Shown: positions 1 to 10,583, numbered from the stretch's first letter. The stretch: DNA of 64,000 nucleotides from Ypsolopha sequella (GCA_934047225.1 OW203992.1:14869501-14933500); one strand, 5' to 3'. Notes: generated by a model from the letters alone, not told the origin. Translations and numbers: made by a program.

Positions 1-396
1 CGCTCTAAACACGAAAAACGTATAAAAAGAGCGGACTGGAAGTTTGGCGCAATCTATACTTAATTTGCGCTATAAGCGTTAAGCACCGTTACGTACGGCT
101 GTAATGATTTTTTCGTGTAATGGTCGTGTTTAGATTTTTTTATGTTTACTCTTGCTAATTTCGGTACAGGTTGTGGCTAATGTCCGTACTTTCTTTTATG
201 GGTCAATCATGTCGCGGTTCAGCGCGTACCTGTAGAAACAGTACAAAATAACCTATAATAAAAATTGTTGAAACGAAAAAAAAATTGATTTGATTGATTA
301 ATGTAGAGTGACGATGGCACGCAAGTGGAAGATACAGCTCGACTATAGACCGCCTTATGCTGACCAAATTGGCGTTATACTGAATGCTGGTACCCG
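1..396. other. unassigned AT-rich DNA
   Basis: No gene, structured repeat or coding bias was recognised here. A short ORF reading into the following tandem repeat is a by-product of that repeat. Confidence 0.5.
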
Positions 397-570
397 CTGC
401 ACCAACTGCATACTACTGCACCAACTGCAGTACAAACTGCATACCACTGCACCAACTGCACAACACTGCATTAACTGCATACCACTGCATTAACTGCATA
501 CCACTGCATTAACTGCATACCACTGCATTAACTGTATACCACTGCATTAACTGCATACCACTGCACCAGC
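397..570. repeat. 19-bp tandem repeat (minisatellite)
   Basis: Directly visible tandem array built on the 19-mer ACTGCATACCACTGCATTA. The units from about 462 to 567 are regular. The first part (397-461) is degenerate, with CACCAACTGCA variants, which suggests older units at the left edge and more recently homogenised units at the right. A short ORF crosses it, but 19 is not a multiple of 3 and no conserved peptide is implied. Confidence 0.85.
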
Positions 571-907
571 TATTTAATATTTGAAGCGTGATTCGCCATA
601 CCAAACCTACTAGGTAGTATTTCTGGCACTTTTAAAAATAAAAGCCAACACAACATAATATTTAATCACAAATATAAACAAGAGAGAAAGAAAGAGACAA
701 CTTTACCGTATTTATATTTGTATTATCTGAATACTTATATCTTTAAAAACAAAAAATTTAAACAAGAAGGTTCAAATTGTATGAAGAAAATATCACTACA
801 TTGCGGCTTTAAGGCGTGGTGTAAGGCGTAAAGATTGTTTTAATAAAAAAAAACGGTGGCAGTATTATTTGAATAAAAAAATAATATGTATTATTATGTG
901 TATAATA
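571..907. other. unassigned AT-rich DNA
   Basis: Low-complexity A/T tracts; no gene or clear repeat unit recognised. Confidence 0.4.
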
Positions 908-1046
908 TCGGTGTAGCAGGATTTAACTTGACAGGATTATACTTAATTTAAGTGTTTTGTCTCTTTCTTTCTGTATCGAAAAGACAAAGACAGGACGCTA
1001 AAAATAAGTTAGCCCTGTCAAATAAGTTAAGTCGTGTTACACCGAA
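908..1046. mobile_element. short inverted-repeat MITE (GGTGTAGCAGG type)
   Basis: The left end TCGGTGTAGCAGG and the right end GTGTTACACCGA are inverted copies. The arms continue inward through a run of AACTTGACAGG against CCCTGTCAAATAAGTT. The element is about 140 bp, with no coding capacity. This hairpin type recurs in lepidopteran DNA as I know it from general experience. The superfamily was not assigned because no target duplication stands out. Confidence 0.6.
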
Positions 1047-1642
1047 TCGGCACCAATATATTATTATGTGGTTTATAATTGGAAATTGTATGTTATATTT
1101 TTGTGTGAATTATAATTATCATTAAGGATAAATACTGCTTTAAAGGTGAATTAAGAGGTATGTTTGAAGTTTTATTTTATCAAATGCACACAATATATGT
1201 CTATATTGTATTTTGAGTTCTGACAATGGCTGCTTAGGTCATAAAAAAGTTTTCTTTTCTAACTATAGGTAAATATGCCACCGATATCAAACGATAGATA
1301 ATTTCTTCCCTTTCTACTGATTTTAATTCTGACAACACCTTAAGGTTGAACACTAGTGCTTGATTCTAAGTTTCCTGTCAATAGATGGCGCTGCGGTACT
1401 CAGCGGTACTATAATTTGGTTTTTGTATTTAAAAATAGTAAACAAACAAAATATTTTGCTCCGTTGTATGATGCGACAGTTTTAATGTGTTAATTAATTT
1501 ATAAAGGCAGAATTGTGTCATTTTCTGTTGTATGTTTCTACATCGGGCCCAAACAATCTTAAAATTTGCTGTTTTGTCGTAGCTATGCACGCACACATAC
1601 ACAATGAATTTATATATAAAATAATTGTTAATTTCAAGGCGC
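1047..1642. other. unassigned DNA
   Basis: No gene, tandem array or inverted repeat recognised by eye in this stretch. Confidence 0.4.
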
Positions 1643-1717
1643 GATGTAGAGATTGATTGGTCTAATGGTTACACCTGTGGAATTTCGATCTGCTCGAGCA
1701 AGGATCGATCCCACATC
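1643..1717 (+). ncRNA. tRNA-like sequence (pseudo-tRNA or SINE head)
   Basis: The first seven bases GATGTAG pair with the last seven CCACATC at six of seven positions, 75 nt apart, as in a tRNA acceptor stem. Between them lie an A-box-like GGTCTAATGGTTAC and a B-box-like AGGATCGATCC that is one base short of the GGTTCGAATCC consensus. No clean D or anticodon stem was found. A decayed tRNA gene or the tRNA-derived head of a SINE is more likely than a working tRNA. Confidence 0.3.
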
Positions 1718-2262
1718 ACTACAAAATCTACAAATGTTTTCTTTTTCTATTTTTGTGAAATATTTCAAAATTACCTACTTGTTTTTTTATTTGATCCATC
1801 AAAATGATTATTTTCCATCAAATTGAAGAAAATTATTCGATGTTGTGACTTTCTGAAGAATCATGTTAGGTGTACTTACAATTACATCCTTTCAAGCAAA
1901 CTACTTTTAGATTGGAAAAAACATTGAATTATGGGAGAAACCCGCGAATTGAGAGAGATGATGTACCAAACTTTTTTTTTCAATTCATAATATTTACAGG
2001 TAATAAACAAATTCTTTTACATAAATAATGCTGTTGATATTATGCAATGATATAAGCATAATAAGATTAATAAGAGTATAATCACATTTTTATCCATTAT
2101 AAAATCATACAAAAATAAAAAAGCTCTAATGAAGCTCTAATAAATTTTACGAACGAATGTTGCAATTTTTAAAAAAATACTAAATAAACTAGCGCCATCT
2201 GTTAGAACCTATCATAACTTCGTCGTAACTGGGACGACTCCATCTCGCTAAATAAGGTGACT
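1718..2262. other. unassigned AT-rich DNA
   Basis: No supported gene or repeat. Homopolymer T and A runs are frequent. Confidence 0.4.
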
Positions 2263-2330
2263 GATTGATATTTGAGTAGCCAAATTCATACTGGAGACTT
2301 TCCTCGGGGTTGTTCTTGAACAACATAAAC
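2263..2330 (+). repeat. half-copy of the ACAAGGTGA foldback family
   Basis: Contains AAGGTGACTGATTGA followed by AAATTCATACTGGAGACTTT, the terminal and subterminal motifs seen in fuller copies at 38555-39052 and 54857-56378. Only the left arm is visible, so this is a relic. Confidence 0.45.
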
Positions 2331-2500
2331 ATAACATAATGCACTCTAATTTTCATAATACAATGCGTAAAAGTACATAGACCCGCTTGTAATCAGTATT
2401 ACGGATCAATAACATATGCGAAATTTAAAAAAAAAGTTCGTGGCGGTATCTAGGGGCAGAAAGAACGCTGTCCTCTCAGTCTTGCCTGAGATCAATAATC

Positions 2501-2845
2501 CGTCCAAGACAATTAGACAAATTAGACAAATAGGCCAACTAATAATAGCCTCTGTCAAAAGGTAATAAAGTCTTCGCCATTCGTCTAATTAGTTTAGACG
2601 ATAGTAGATTCAATCCCCGGTCGGGCGACATAAGTATATGTGCATAGTATTTGTTCTTACTTACCACTTGCTGAACGGTGAAGGAAAACACTGTGAGGTA
2701 AACCGGCATGCCCTAAAACATGTATTTTTGCCCCCGAAGTACGGCAATATCTTGAAACTGCCCAAGGTAATCAGACGAATAGACTTTATTGCCTTGTTAC
2801 AGAGGTGATTATTGGTTGGCCCGTTCATCTAATTGTTTTGGAGTT
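2501..2845. mobile_element. foldback element with SINE-like core
   Basis: The left arm (CGTCCAAGACAATTAGAC, then GGCCAACTAATAATAGCCTC and AATAAAGTC) is repeated inverted at the right end (GACTTTATTGCC, GAGGTGATTATTGGTTGGCC, CTAATTGTTTTGGAG). The core holds GATTCAATCCCCGG, a B-box-like motif, and GGTGAAGGAAAACACTGTGAGG, a motif I associate with common lepidopteran SINE-like repeats. A half-copy occurs at 22434-22590. Confidence 0.55.
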
Positions 2846-2989
2846 TATATACTTAAAAGTAGGTATAAAATAATGTTCGATGAAATGCGGGTATACCGAG
2901 TGTGTTCTGTGATTTGCAATTCATAGTTCACACTCGGGAACACCTCTGACACCCCCTCGGGGATTCATGTCGTGACGATATGTTGTTGT

Positions 2990-3450
2990 TGTATAAATCG
3001 CTGAACTTACCGGGTCTTCATTATGAATTTGCCTGTATAATGAGGTGAATAGGTGACTTTGCTTTATATGACCAAATGCATACTGGAGACTTTATAAGTA
3101 AGTGATCAGATCAGTAACAAGGTTCGATTACTTGCCCTACTTTCTGTGAAATACAGAAAATACAATTTAGGCTTTCTTTTCTATACTAAGTCGGGGACTC
3201 GGTGTAGACCATGAATTTGTATAGGAAAACAAAAAATATTTTTCGTATTTCGTAAAACGGGTCATTGAACCTTGATCTTGACGACTTATCGTGTCTCCAA
3301 AAGCGATATGAATAAAAAAAATATTTATGATATATCACTGGTTTCCAATATGAATTTGGTCATATAAATCATAGTTACTTTACATATATTTATAATATAA
3401 AATAATATATAAATTAATACTCGAGGCTTGGTAAGTAATCAGTATGACGA
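2990..3450. repeat. cluster of ACAAGGTGA-family relics
   Basis: Several scrambled pieces of the same foldback family lie here: ACTTACCGGGTCTTCATTATG near 3006, AGGTGACTTTGC and CATACTGGAGACTT near 3050-3090, GGGGACTCGGTGTAGACC near 3190, CATATGAATTTGGTCATAT-like arms to 3365, and GAGGCTTGGTAAGTAATCAG at 3422. The repeated inverted motifs support several insertions or decay of foldbacks rather than coding sequence. Confidence 0.45.
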
Positions 3451-3960
3451 ATTTCGAAAAATAAAATGTTAGTAGGGATTCGGTCTGTGTAGGGTCCGTG
3501 CTGAAAGATAGTAACTACCTACTTACTTACTAGCCAAAATGTGGTACCTAAAACCTTTGCAATCGGAAACAAAAACGAACAAACGTAGCGAAAGCGTACG
3601 AAGTTAGTGTTGCCATACTCATACTCATTTATTGGTAAAAAGCAAACTTATTAATCTGACTGACCTAAAAATTTTGTACCATAGAAACAATATTTATACG
3701 AGTAAATAACTATGAAATCTATCAAGATTAGCGATTATTTTTAACAAACAAACTGAAAATAATGTTGAAAATTCAAATTTAGGTACAAAAAGGATAATTA
3801 AAGTCCCTACGTCTATAAAGCATCCGAATCTCTTCCAAAACTTTTAGCGCTAAATAAAAAAACCTCCGTACAAACTCATTTCTCCGTACATAACTGGTCC
3901 AATCTGTTTTCTGTAAATGTTCCTAAATCCCTAAAAGTACAGATAAATCTAAGTTTATGG
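3451..3960. other. unassigned DNA
   Basis: No coding or repeat structure recognised. Confidence 0.35.
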
Positions 3961-4070
3961 CAACACAGAGTCGTCGCCGGCCGCGGCCCGCGCGTGCCCT
4001 CCCTTTGATATTTGCCGACATTGCTCGATAATGGCGGCTTGAATGAAAGACGATTGTCCCTGCTGCATGT
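3961..4070. other. short GC-rich island
   Basis: A sharp GC-rich patch (GTCGTCGCCGGCCGCGGCCC) in otherwise AT-rich DNA. It has no long ORF and no clear promoter motif. It could be a conserved non-coding element, a 5' exon or part of a repeat; the sequence does not decide. Confidence 0.3.
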
Positions 4071-4377
4071 AACCAGGCTCGCCGCTACCTATTTGAACAC
4101 CCGTGTATATACCGATTTGCCGCCCTGTTTATCTGCGAATACCCTTCTCCCTGTTACGATATAGGATATAAATGCGAAATAAAGCGTGATAAGTAAGTAT
4201 TTATCCTGATGAGAGAATAATACCTAGTGAACGCTATTTTCAGCTCGGAACGAAAAGCATTCGTTTAGGACGCAAGAAGCCGGAAGTTCTAATCTCCGAG
4301 GACAACGTCACTTTTTGTGTTTTTTTTATTTATTCATAAAATAACGCCAAAGCCGAAAACGGGGAATAGTTGAATAC

Positions 4378-4411
4378 TTAAACGTGGGCGGAGCTACGGG
4401 CCAAAGGCTAG
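4378..4411 (+). mobile_element. Helitron 3' terminus (relic)
   Basis: AACGTGGGCGGAGCTACGGG is followed by CCAAAGGCTAG then T. This resembles the GCGGGCGAAGCCGCGGGCAAA hairpin plus CTAG end seen intact at 14448-14475, with substitutions that weaken the hairpin. No matching 5' end was located. Confidence 0.45.
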
Positions 4412-4437
4412 TGATAAAATAAAATATAAATCACAAT

Positions 4438-4720
4438 AATAGATTATTTTGCAAAAATTGCAGGAAAAATGTAGCGGTAAAGAAATTCACAAAAAACATT
4501 TTTTCTTATATTATATTTTTTTATTAATTAAAAACTTAGCCGCGGTTTTTTTTCTTTTGTAAATATAATTGGTAGGTAAGTATGTACTTGCAATCAATTC
4601 TTTTTTTTGTCTTCATAATCAGTTACTGACAAAACTTTAACTATGTACCTACCCACTATTTTCAATACGGAACCCTAGGTACACGAGTCTGACCTGCACA
4701 TGACCGGTTTTTTTAAGGTT
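4438..4720 (+). repeat. ACGGAACCCT interspersed repeat (3' part)
   Basis: Shares TGCAGGAAAAATGTAGCGGT and the ending AATACGGAACCCTAGG, ACACGAGTCTGACCTGCAC, with the copies at 9070-9905 (reverse) and 58955-59290. It is a dispersed, non-coding family that is very common in Lepidoptera; its class is not determined here. Confidence 0.55.
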
Positions 4721-5629
4721 CATTATTTCATCGCGATAAACTGAACCCTTATATATGTAAAATCACTTTGTTGTTCATCTGTCGGTTTTTAATTAGGCAC
4801 GAACAGCGGCTGGGCACGAAGGAATTTATTTTGGCACAAGTGAAGGAATAAATCCAATAAATAATTTTTATTTTTATTTACAATTCTGGAATCAATAATA
4901 CTTAATAGACAAAAAAACAAAATAAATACTTGTAACAGGAATCGAACTTTGAACCTTATGATTTGTAGTCAGACAGTATATCACTTATGCTATTGAAATA
5001 TTTTTTATTGGCGTGAAATTTAAGTACAATTTAGTACGCAATCTAATCATGCGAAACCGTCATGTAGTTAAACCGCACACACGTAAAGCATATTCACACA
5101 CATCTAACAGTTTTATAGTATGACATCCACAACTACACACGTAAAATGATGGACATTTAACTGAACTTTAAAAGCTAAAATAACCCGATTATTGTTGTAA
5201 AATATAACTTTTATTTAAATTCGCGACATTCTTGTATTAAAATGTAATAAAATACAGTGATAAATACAAGCTAAAATTTGTACTTCAGCTGATCTTGGTT
5301 AATTAATTTTGTATGGAAATTGGCACTATCGTTTAACCTTAACATGAAGCCAGCTTTTCATTAAATTTTGTGTAAGCTGGATAACGCAAACAGTAAATCT
5401 AAAGTAAAACAGTAAACCTTCGCTAGCATTTTAAATATTCAGTTGGCATTTCGACTTTGATTACATTTTTAACATTAACATAAACGTTCCAGAAATATTT
5501 AATTAAAGCCAGACCAATAGTTAATTAGAGGTAACCCTAAAATACCTTATGGAATGAATGCCTGATAACTGAAACAGCCCTAGTGGGTAACTATACGAAT
5601 AACTTGCTGGAAATTTAAGGGTGTATTCT
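4721..5629. other. unassigned AT-rich DNA
   Basis: No gene recognised. Contains ordinary A/T-rich sequence without clear repeats. Confidence 0.35.
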
Positions 5630-6020
5630 ATGTCGCAGAAAATAGTAAAATTCGGCATTTTACAAACGGCGTGGCGTCGTCAGTTTCTAATCGCTCGCTC
5701 TTTTGTTTTTTGACGAATGTTCGTCATATAGTCATTCGATAAATTCGCATTTTATAATTTGCCTCGACATATAGTAATCCTTAGAACTATTGAAGGTCGC
5801 CTCGCTCCACTCCGCTCGCTCGGCTCTCAATATGTACTTACATGTAAACCTAACACGGTCCTCCTCGCTCCGCTCGTCGTCGCACCTATTTTACACTTCT
5901 TGGTGAAGGACATTCGATTTCGGCTTTTTAGATAACGGCAAATTGCAGAACATCGAGCGTTTAGAAACTGACGACGCCCCGTTTGTAAATTACGAATTTC
6001 ACTATTTGCCAGCCACACAT
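5630..6020. mobile_element. foldback MITE (TTTACAAACGGCG type)
   Basis: The left arm TTTTACAAACGGCGTGGCGT, CGTCAGTTTCTAATCGCTC is matched inverted by GAGCGTTTAGAAACTGACGA, CGCCCCGTTTGTAAATTACG at the right. The arms are roughly 60-75 bp; the interior is CTCGCTCCGCTCG-rich. A short minus-strand ORF through it is only the arm read as protein. Confidence 0.6.
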
Positions 6021-6029
6021 AATTTAAAT

Positions 6030-6100
6030 TCAGATTGAGCTCCTCATTTTGCATCAATCAGAACTTAACTCCTCATTTTGCATCAATCAGAACTGAACTC
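6030..6100. repeat. 27-bp direct duplication
   Basis: CTCCTCATTTTGCATCAATC followed by AGAACT occurs twice in direct succession, immediately right of the foldback at 5630-6020. A small tandem duplication or slippage event. Confidence 0.7.
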
Positions 6101-6179
6101 TATGACGTTTCCTTTCCGTTTAAAATAGGGCGCTCAGAGCCGTGAAAAACTGACTTCTAGACGATATTATTAAAATTTA

Positions 6180-6420
6180 TTTTTAATACAAATTTTAAGG
6201 TTGTAGGATTTAAGAAAGGCTCTTTAACATTTCAAAAACATTTAGAGGTAACTACGTAATTTTTGAACTTATAGGTATTGCGTTTTTGCTAAGACATGCC
6301 CATCAGAAGTTTAGTCTATTATTTACTTTTTATTTTTATAAAACCGGTTTACCAATTAACGCAATGTGAAATGGCCATTTGAAGTTGTGCATTTGACATT
6401 ATACGGACCCTTAAGGCACT
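6180..6420 (+). repeat. dispersed repeat, copy 1 (shared with 33797-34052)
   Basis: TTTAATACAAATTT, AAGAAAGG, AGAGGTAACT, GTAATTTTT, TTGCGTTTTTGCT and the ending CGACCCTTAAG-like sequence (here GGACCCTTAAGG) occur in the same order in the copy at 33797-34052. Divergence is substantial, so these are old copies. No coding region was seen. Confidence 0.55.
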
Positions 6421-6608
6421 TCAGTAGGCACAGTTTGCCACATACATAATATACGACCGTAATAGCGGTAATAGTCTTTCGTTTAATTTTGATAATGCAC
6501 CACGCCCTTGCCCTGTAAAGGATCTGGGCTTAATTTCACTTGCTCGTAGACTTTCGGGCGGTTTTGGCCGTGTAACGGTTTCTACGAGATGTATGTGAAT
6601 ATTATAAG

Positions 6609-7025
6609 GTGACTTTTATGACAGCCCTTTGCTTTCACAGCATTATGTCATACGGAATGCTGTTATGGGGTAGAGCAGCGGATACAGACGCAGTCTTTGT
6701 TTTGCAGAAGAGAGCAATTCGGTCTATTTATAATATGAAGCACCGGGATTCATTAAGAGAAAAGTTCAAAGAAATTAATATATTAACGGTTCCTTGTGAA
6801 TATATTTACCAAGTCCTTAGATATGTAAGAAAAAATGTTGAGTCTTTCCCAAGGCTTGGTAAGCAACATTGTAAGGAAACCAGAAATAAGCATAAACTGG
6901 CTTTTCCAAAAATCAGACTCGCTAAGGTGAGTACCTCTTTTGTAGGACATGGTATAAGATTTTACAATAAACTTCCAAAGGAGGTCCTTACTTTGTCAGA
7001 GAATAAGTTTCAACTGTATATTAAG
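6609..7025 (+). pseudogene. non-LTR retrotransposon RT, C-terminal part (5' truncated)
   Basis: The translation begins near MTALCFHSIMSYGMLLWG and includes LQKRAIRSIYN, EYIYQVLRYV and GIRFYNKLP. These are typical of the region downstream of the RT catalytic core in jockey/CR1-like insect LINEs. The catalytic YxDD block is absent, so the copy is 5' truncated, as is usual for LINEs. The frame is open until it meets an inserted element at 7026. It resumes in the same sense after the insertion at 7823 and runs to a stop at 7913-7915, so the host ORF was intact at the time of insertion. The exact clade is inference. Confidence 0.75.
7018..7025. repeat. target-site duplication (left), 8 bp
   Basis: ATATTAAG directly flanks the inserted element on the left; the same eight bases are at 7815-7822. 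Confidence 0.9.
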
Positions 7026-7814
7026 GACTAAGGGGTCATCTCGGCCACATAAAACTCGGACGCGTGTCCGAGTTGACACCTTTCGATTAAATCAATTTTA
7101 CTGGGGGTCAACTCGGCCTTACATACAAAGTACAGTCAATCTAAGAAAGGATTGGGTCCAAATACCTACTTTAAAACTTCGAATAAACCTATTAAAAAAA
7201 AGCAATATAGAGGTAATAAGTGCCATATGCTTGAAACTTTGTTATACCTATTGGTGATTAGATTAATTACGGTGTATAAGTACTAGTTCATATTTTTGTG
7301 ATGTTGATTTTTATAATATATACCTATTTAAATATCGATATTTTGTTTTATTTTGAAGCCACGTAGTTACTTGTCTTAAGAATTTAAATCATATTATATT
7401 TTCTAAGGACTTCTTGTGTTGACTGTACATAACTACCTCGAATTTTCACTGTCGGCCGAGTTGACCCCTAATAAAATTGATTTAATCGAAAGGTGTCAAC
7501 TCGGACACGCGTCCGAGTTTTATGTGGCCGAGATGACCCCTTAGTCTTTTAGACGACTAATAATAAATAAGTTATCTATCACAACAAAATAAAAACAGCT
7601 GATCTACAAACTTGTTAAGCTATAATAAATATAGTTATTTGTCTTAAGAATTTAAATCATATTATATTTTCTAAGGACTTCTTGTGTTGACTGTACATAA
7701 CTACCTCGAATTTTTACTGTCGGCCGAGTTGACCCCTAATAAAATTGATTTAATCGAAAGGTGTCAACTCGGACACGCGTCCGAGTTTTATGTGGCCGAG
7801 ATGACCCCTTAGTC
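7026..7814. mobile_element. composite long-TIR DNA transposon with 8-bp TSD
   Basis: The element starts GACTAAGGGGTCATCTCGG and ends with the inverse, CCGAGATGACCCCTTAGTC. There are three 93-bp TIR copies: left at 7026-7118, and right-type at both 7454-7546 and 7722-7814. The left and right TIRs differ at about two positions. The block 7364-7546 is repeated directly at 7632-7814, with an 85-bp insert (7547-7631) between. The whole unit is flanked by perfect 8-bp duplications (ATATTAAG). No transposase ORF is present, so it is non-autonomous. An 8-bp TSD fits hAT, P or Merlin-like transposition, but the terminus is not a canonical hAT end, so the superfamily stays open. Confidence 0.85.
7632..7814 (+). 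repeat. direct duplication of the transposon's right end
   Basis: Nearly identical to 7364-7546 at an offset of 268 bp, including a full right TIR. It makes the element carry two right ends in tandem. Confidence 0.85.
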
Positions 7815-7822
7815 ATATTAAG

Positions 7823-7915
7823 CAGGGCCTATTGAAAAAGGCATATTATAAAATAAATGAATATTTGGATGATGGTGAAGCATGGTGTTACAGTGATAAT
7901 GATAGTAAGTTATAA
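7823..7915 (+). pseudogene. LINE ORF2 C-terminal tail, continuation after insertion
   Basis: Thirty codons plus a stop (TAA at 7913-7915) continue the LINE frame that is interrupted at 7025. The translation starts QGLLKKAYYKINEYLDDG and ends in an acidic tail typical of these LINE proteins. Removing the element and one TSD copy leaves the two parts in one frame. Confidence 0.75.
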
Positions 7916-8980
7916 TTTAATTAAATAGTATAATTTCTTAACTCATGATTCCTCTAAGGTGTAAACATTAATTGATTACAGACTGTAAAAGGAAAAGGAC
8001 TATATGAGACAGGTAGACAAATATATATATGTTTTTCTTTTTTTCATTAACCTGAATTCCTGCTGTCTTGTATTTTCTTATCCCTTGGTTAAAGTAGATA
8101 TAAGTCATATATTGTATAGTATAAGTTTTATGTTGAAAAAAAAGACATGATCTTGCTAAGTTTCTTGCCCTTCTTCTTAGCAAGACTAATCGAATGGGCG
8201 GAGGTAGGCATGTATTTATATATGTAACCTATTTGTATGTAGTATATAGGATGGGATTTGGTCGGCCGCCTGGATTCGTGCTGGGGGCTCGGTTGGTGAT
8301 CATTGAACCTTGTTCCTGGTCCCTGGCCGGGTCTCCGGTATGGGTTCGGGCGGCTGATTGGATTTTACCTTGTATAATATATATTTTTCAATGCATGTGC
8401 TCGTAAAGGCCCACTTTTTATGCATCAAAACCAAACAGAAAGTCGATTATTTTGCCCTAGGGCTTTATTATTATTGTTTTTTTCTATTTATTTACAATGG
8501 TTGGCTAACCTGCAGCCTTTCCTGTGTACCATAGACGTTATACTTTTTTTTCCACTGTTTGACGGCTCTGGATACAGTCCTTTGGAGCCAATTATAATTT
8601 AAAGTTCACAAGATTATATTTGTTTTCATTTCCTCACACTATGCATTGAAAAATGTAGTATGATACACGGGCGTAAAAGCCATAAATTACTCGGTTACGT
8701 TTAAAACACTCGCTACGCTCGTGTTTTAAATCGTCCTCGTAATTTATTCCTTTGCGCCCTTGTAGCATAAACTACTCAATTACCTATCATTTTAATCATA
8801 AATATATTGCTACATAAATTAAATAAACCTTAATTTAGTTCATGTACATTTATTATTTTATTACATATATCTTCTTTATTAGATTAAATTTGACGTGTAA
8901 AAAGTGTATATATCTATACCTGCTTTGCAAAATAAACTATTTGAATTTGAATTGGAATTTGAATTTGAATTTGCCATATT
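7916..8980 (+). mobile_element. LINE 3' UTR with (GAATTT)n tail
   Basis: Follows the LINE stop codon. The segments 8194-8386 and 8777-8960 are homologous, in reverse orientation, to 62505-62880 (for example GGATGGGATTTGGTC, GGCTCGGTTGGTGATCATTG, TGCTACATAAATTAAATAAA). The end at about 8935-8975 is a TTTGAATTTGAA-type repeat, as found at the 3' ends of lepidopteran LINEs. A separate repeat (8387-8776) is inserted in it. The termination in a simple repeat fits target-primed reverse transcription. Confidence 0.65.
8387..8776 (+). repeat. TTCAATGCATGTGCTCG repeat, copy 1
   Basis: A ~390-bp family with start TTCAATGCATGTGCTCG, internal GCCCTAGGGCTTTATTATT, the hairpin AACACTCGCTACGCTCGTGTT and end GCATAAACTACT. 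Other copies: 24586-24957, 34092-34480, 34536-34925 (-), 47810-48197, partial 30020-30111 (-), diverged 49764-50135. The homologous LINE UTR at 62505-62880 lacks it and so acts as an empty site. Type unknown; its internal hairpins suggest a foldback or Helitron-like element. Confidence 0.75.
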
Positions 8981-9069
8981 CATTGGAGAAGAATAAGGTG
9001 CAATACCCTCTTTGCGATTTTTTGCTGGAAATGTGAAAAAGAGACGGCCAAGTCTGACAATAAAAAAAA

Positions 9070-9703
9070 ATCGGCCAAGTGCGAGTCAGACTCCCGTACC
9101 TAGGGTTCCGTATTGTGGATGATAAATTTAATTTTGTCATTTTCCTTATGTGAATTTCTCAACCGCTTTATTTTTCCTGTAATCTTTAGGTAAACACATA
9201 CTACAATGATTTTTTTAATTTTTTTGGTCCACTAGTTTTGAAGATAAAAGGGGGGGGGGACATATATATGTTTGGGGTTTTTTAAATATTTCTCGAAACC
9301 AATGCAAGTAAATATAGTAAAAGTATATATTTTTACAATTATCTTTTTAATACCTACAATTTGATACCCATATTGTATTTTTATAAAATATTTTTTTATT
9401 TATTTTACTCCTTTTTTTATGTTTCTCATTTGTGCTGATTTTTTTTAATCGCTATAGTTTTCCTGTAATTGGCGAATTATGATCTATAATTGACATTTTT
9501 TTCGTATTTTTCCGTCTACCAGTTTCGGAGATAAGGTAGGGCGGGGACATACATATTTTTGGGGTTTTTTAAAGATTTCTCGAAACCAGTGCCAGTAAAT
9601 ATAGTAAAAGCATATATTTTTACAATCAACTTTTTAATATCTACAATTTGATACCCACGTTGTATTTTTAGGATAATATTTTTTATTTTTCTCACTTTTG
9701 TTT

Positions 9704-9750
<47 letters not shown>

Positions 9751-9905
9751 GTGATATGTCGGTAAATTATTGCTATTTTTGTGCCAAATTTAATGTCTTT
9801 ATCTTTGACGATGCTAAGGTTATGAGGCTGTGACATACGGACGGACAACGGATTCTCACCATAAGGTTCCTTTTGTACCTTTTAGGTACTACGGAACCGT
9901 AAAAA
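9070..9905 (-). repeat. ACGGAACCCT interspersed repeat, long copy
   Basis: Starts TCGGCCAAGTGCGAGTCAGA and ends GGTACTACGGAACCGTAAAA. In reverse it matches 58955-59290, including the run GTCCGT, the TACTACGGAACC end and the AGGAAAAATAAAGCGGTTGA block. An internal ~305-bp unit is duplicated in tandem (about 9225-9480 and 9530-9700, sharing TTGGGGTTTTTTAAA, TTTCTCGAAACCA and CAATTTGATACCCA). No coding capacity. Confidence 0.6.
9704..9748. repeat. (TA)n microsatellite
   Basis: An uninterrupted run of alternating T and A of about 40 bp lies within the preceding repeat copy. Confidence 0.95.
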
Positions 9906-10583
9906 GGAAAAGGTTGTGTCGGAGATACAACCGTATATTATTTAAGCGTATACTTCTTGCCATGTGGTAACTTTTGCCATCATGTTCAGCTTTAGGACAG
10001 CGAGAAAAAAAAATTATATTCTTTGTACTATTCCTAGTATTTCGGTTCCTGATTCACTGCATGTTGTGACATTTAATATCAATCACTGAGAAAAACATAA
10101 AGAATAAACTTTAGGATGACGCAAATGTTGGTACCCTAATCCAATAGCCATGTGTGATACATCGTTGGATAGCTCTTTTTGTTTTGAATATAAAATACTA
10201 TGCGACATGTTCCAAGTCCGTTCAGAGTTACATGGTACTGAACATGTAAGTTACAGGAGTTTTTTTTTATATATTTCATGAACTGCTTAGGCCTTTTTGT
10301 GCATCATTAGGCTTCACATGGTACATAGTAACTGGTTTTGGGTGAATTCATCCCTTCCTACCCTGTCTCCACTGTCGGTTAGCGGGTGCACGAGCAGGCA
10401 TGTACGCGTAGGTATAATTCGTTTCTAAGTATTATGTGTGACTGTATGTAATTTTTGTGTTTTATTCATGTTTTTTATTATTATATTTACCAATTATAAC
10501 AGTAATCAATCGCCAGCCACTTAAAACCTAACACCCATCCAATTACTGACCGACGCATGCATTGTTTAGCTTTTGACTGGTAA
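9906..10583. other. unassigned DNA
   Basis: No gene or clear repeat recognised. Confidence 0.35.

Noticed and set aside
397..570. CRISPR-like array
   Set aside because: The 19-bp units are contiguous with no unique spacers, and the window is eukaryotic.
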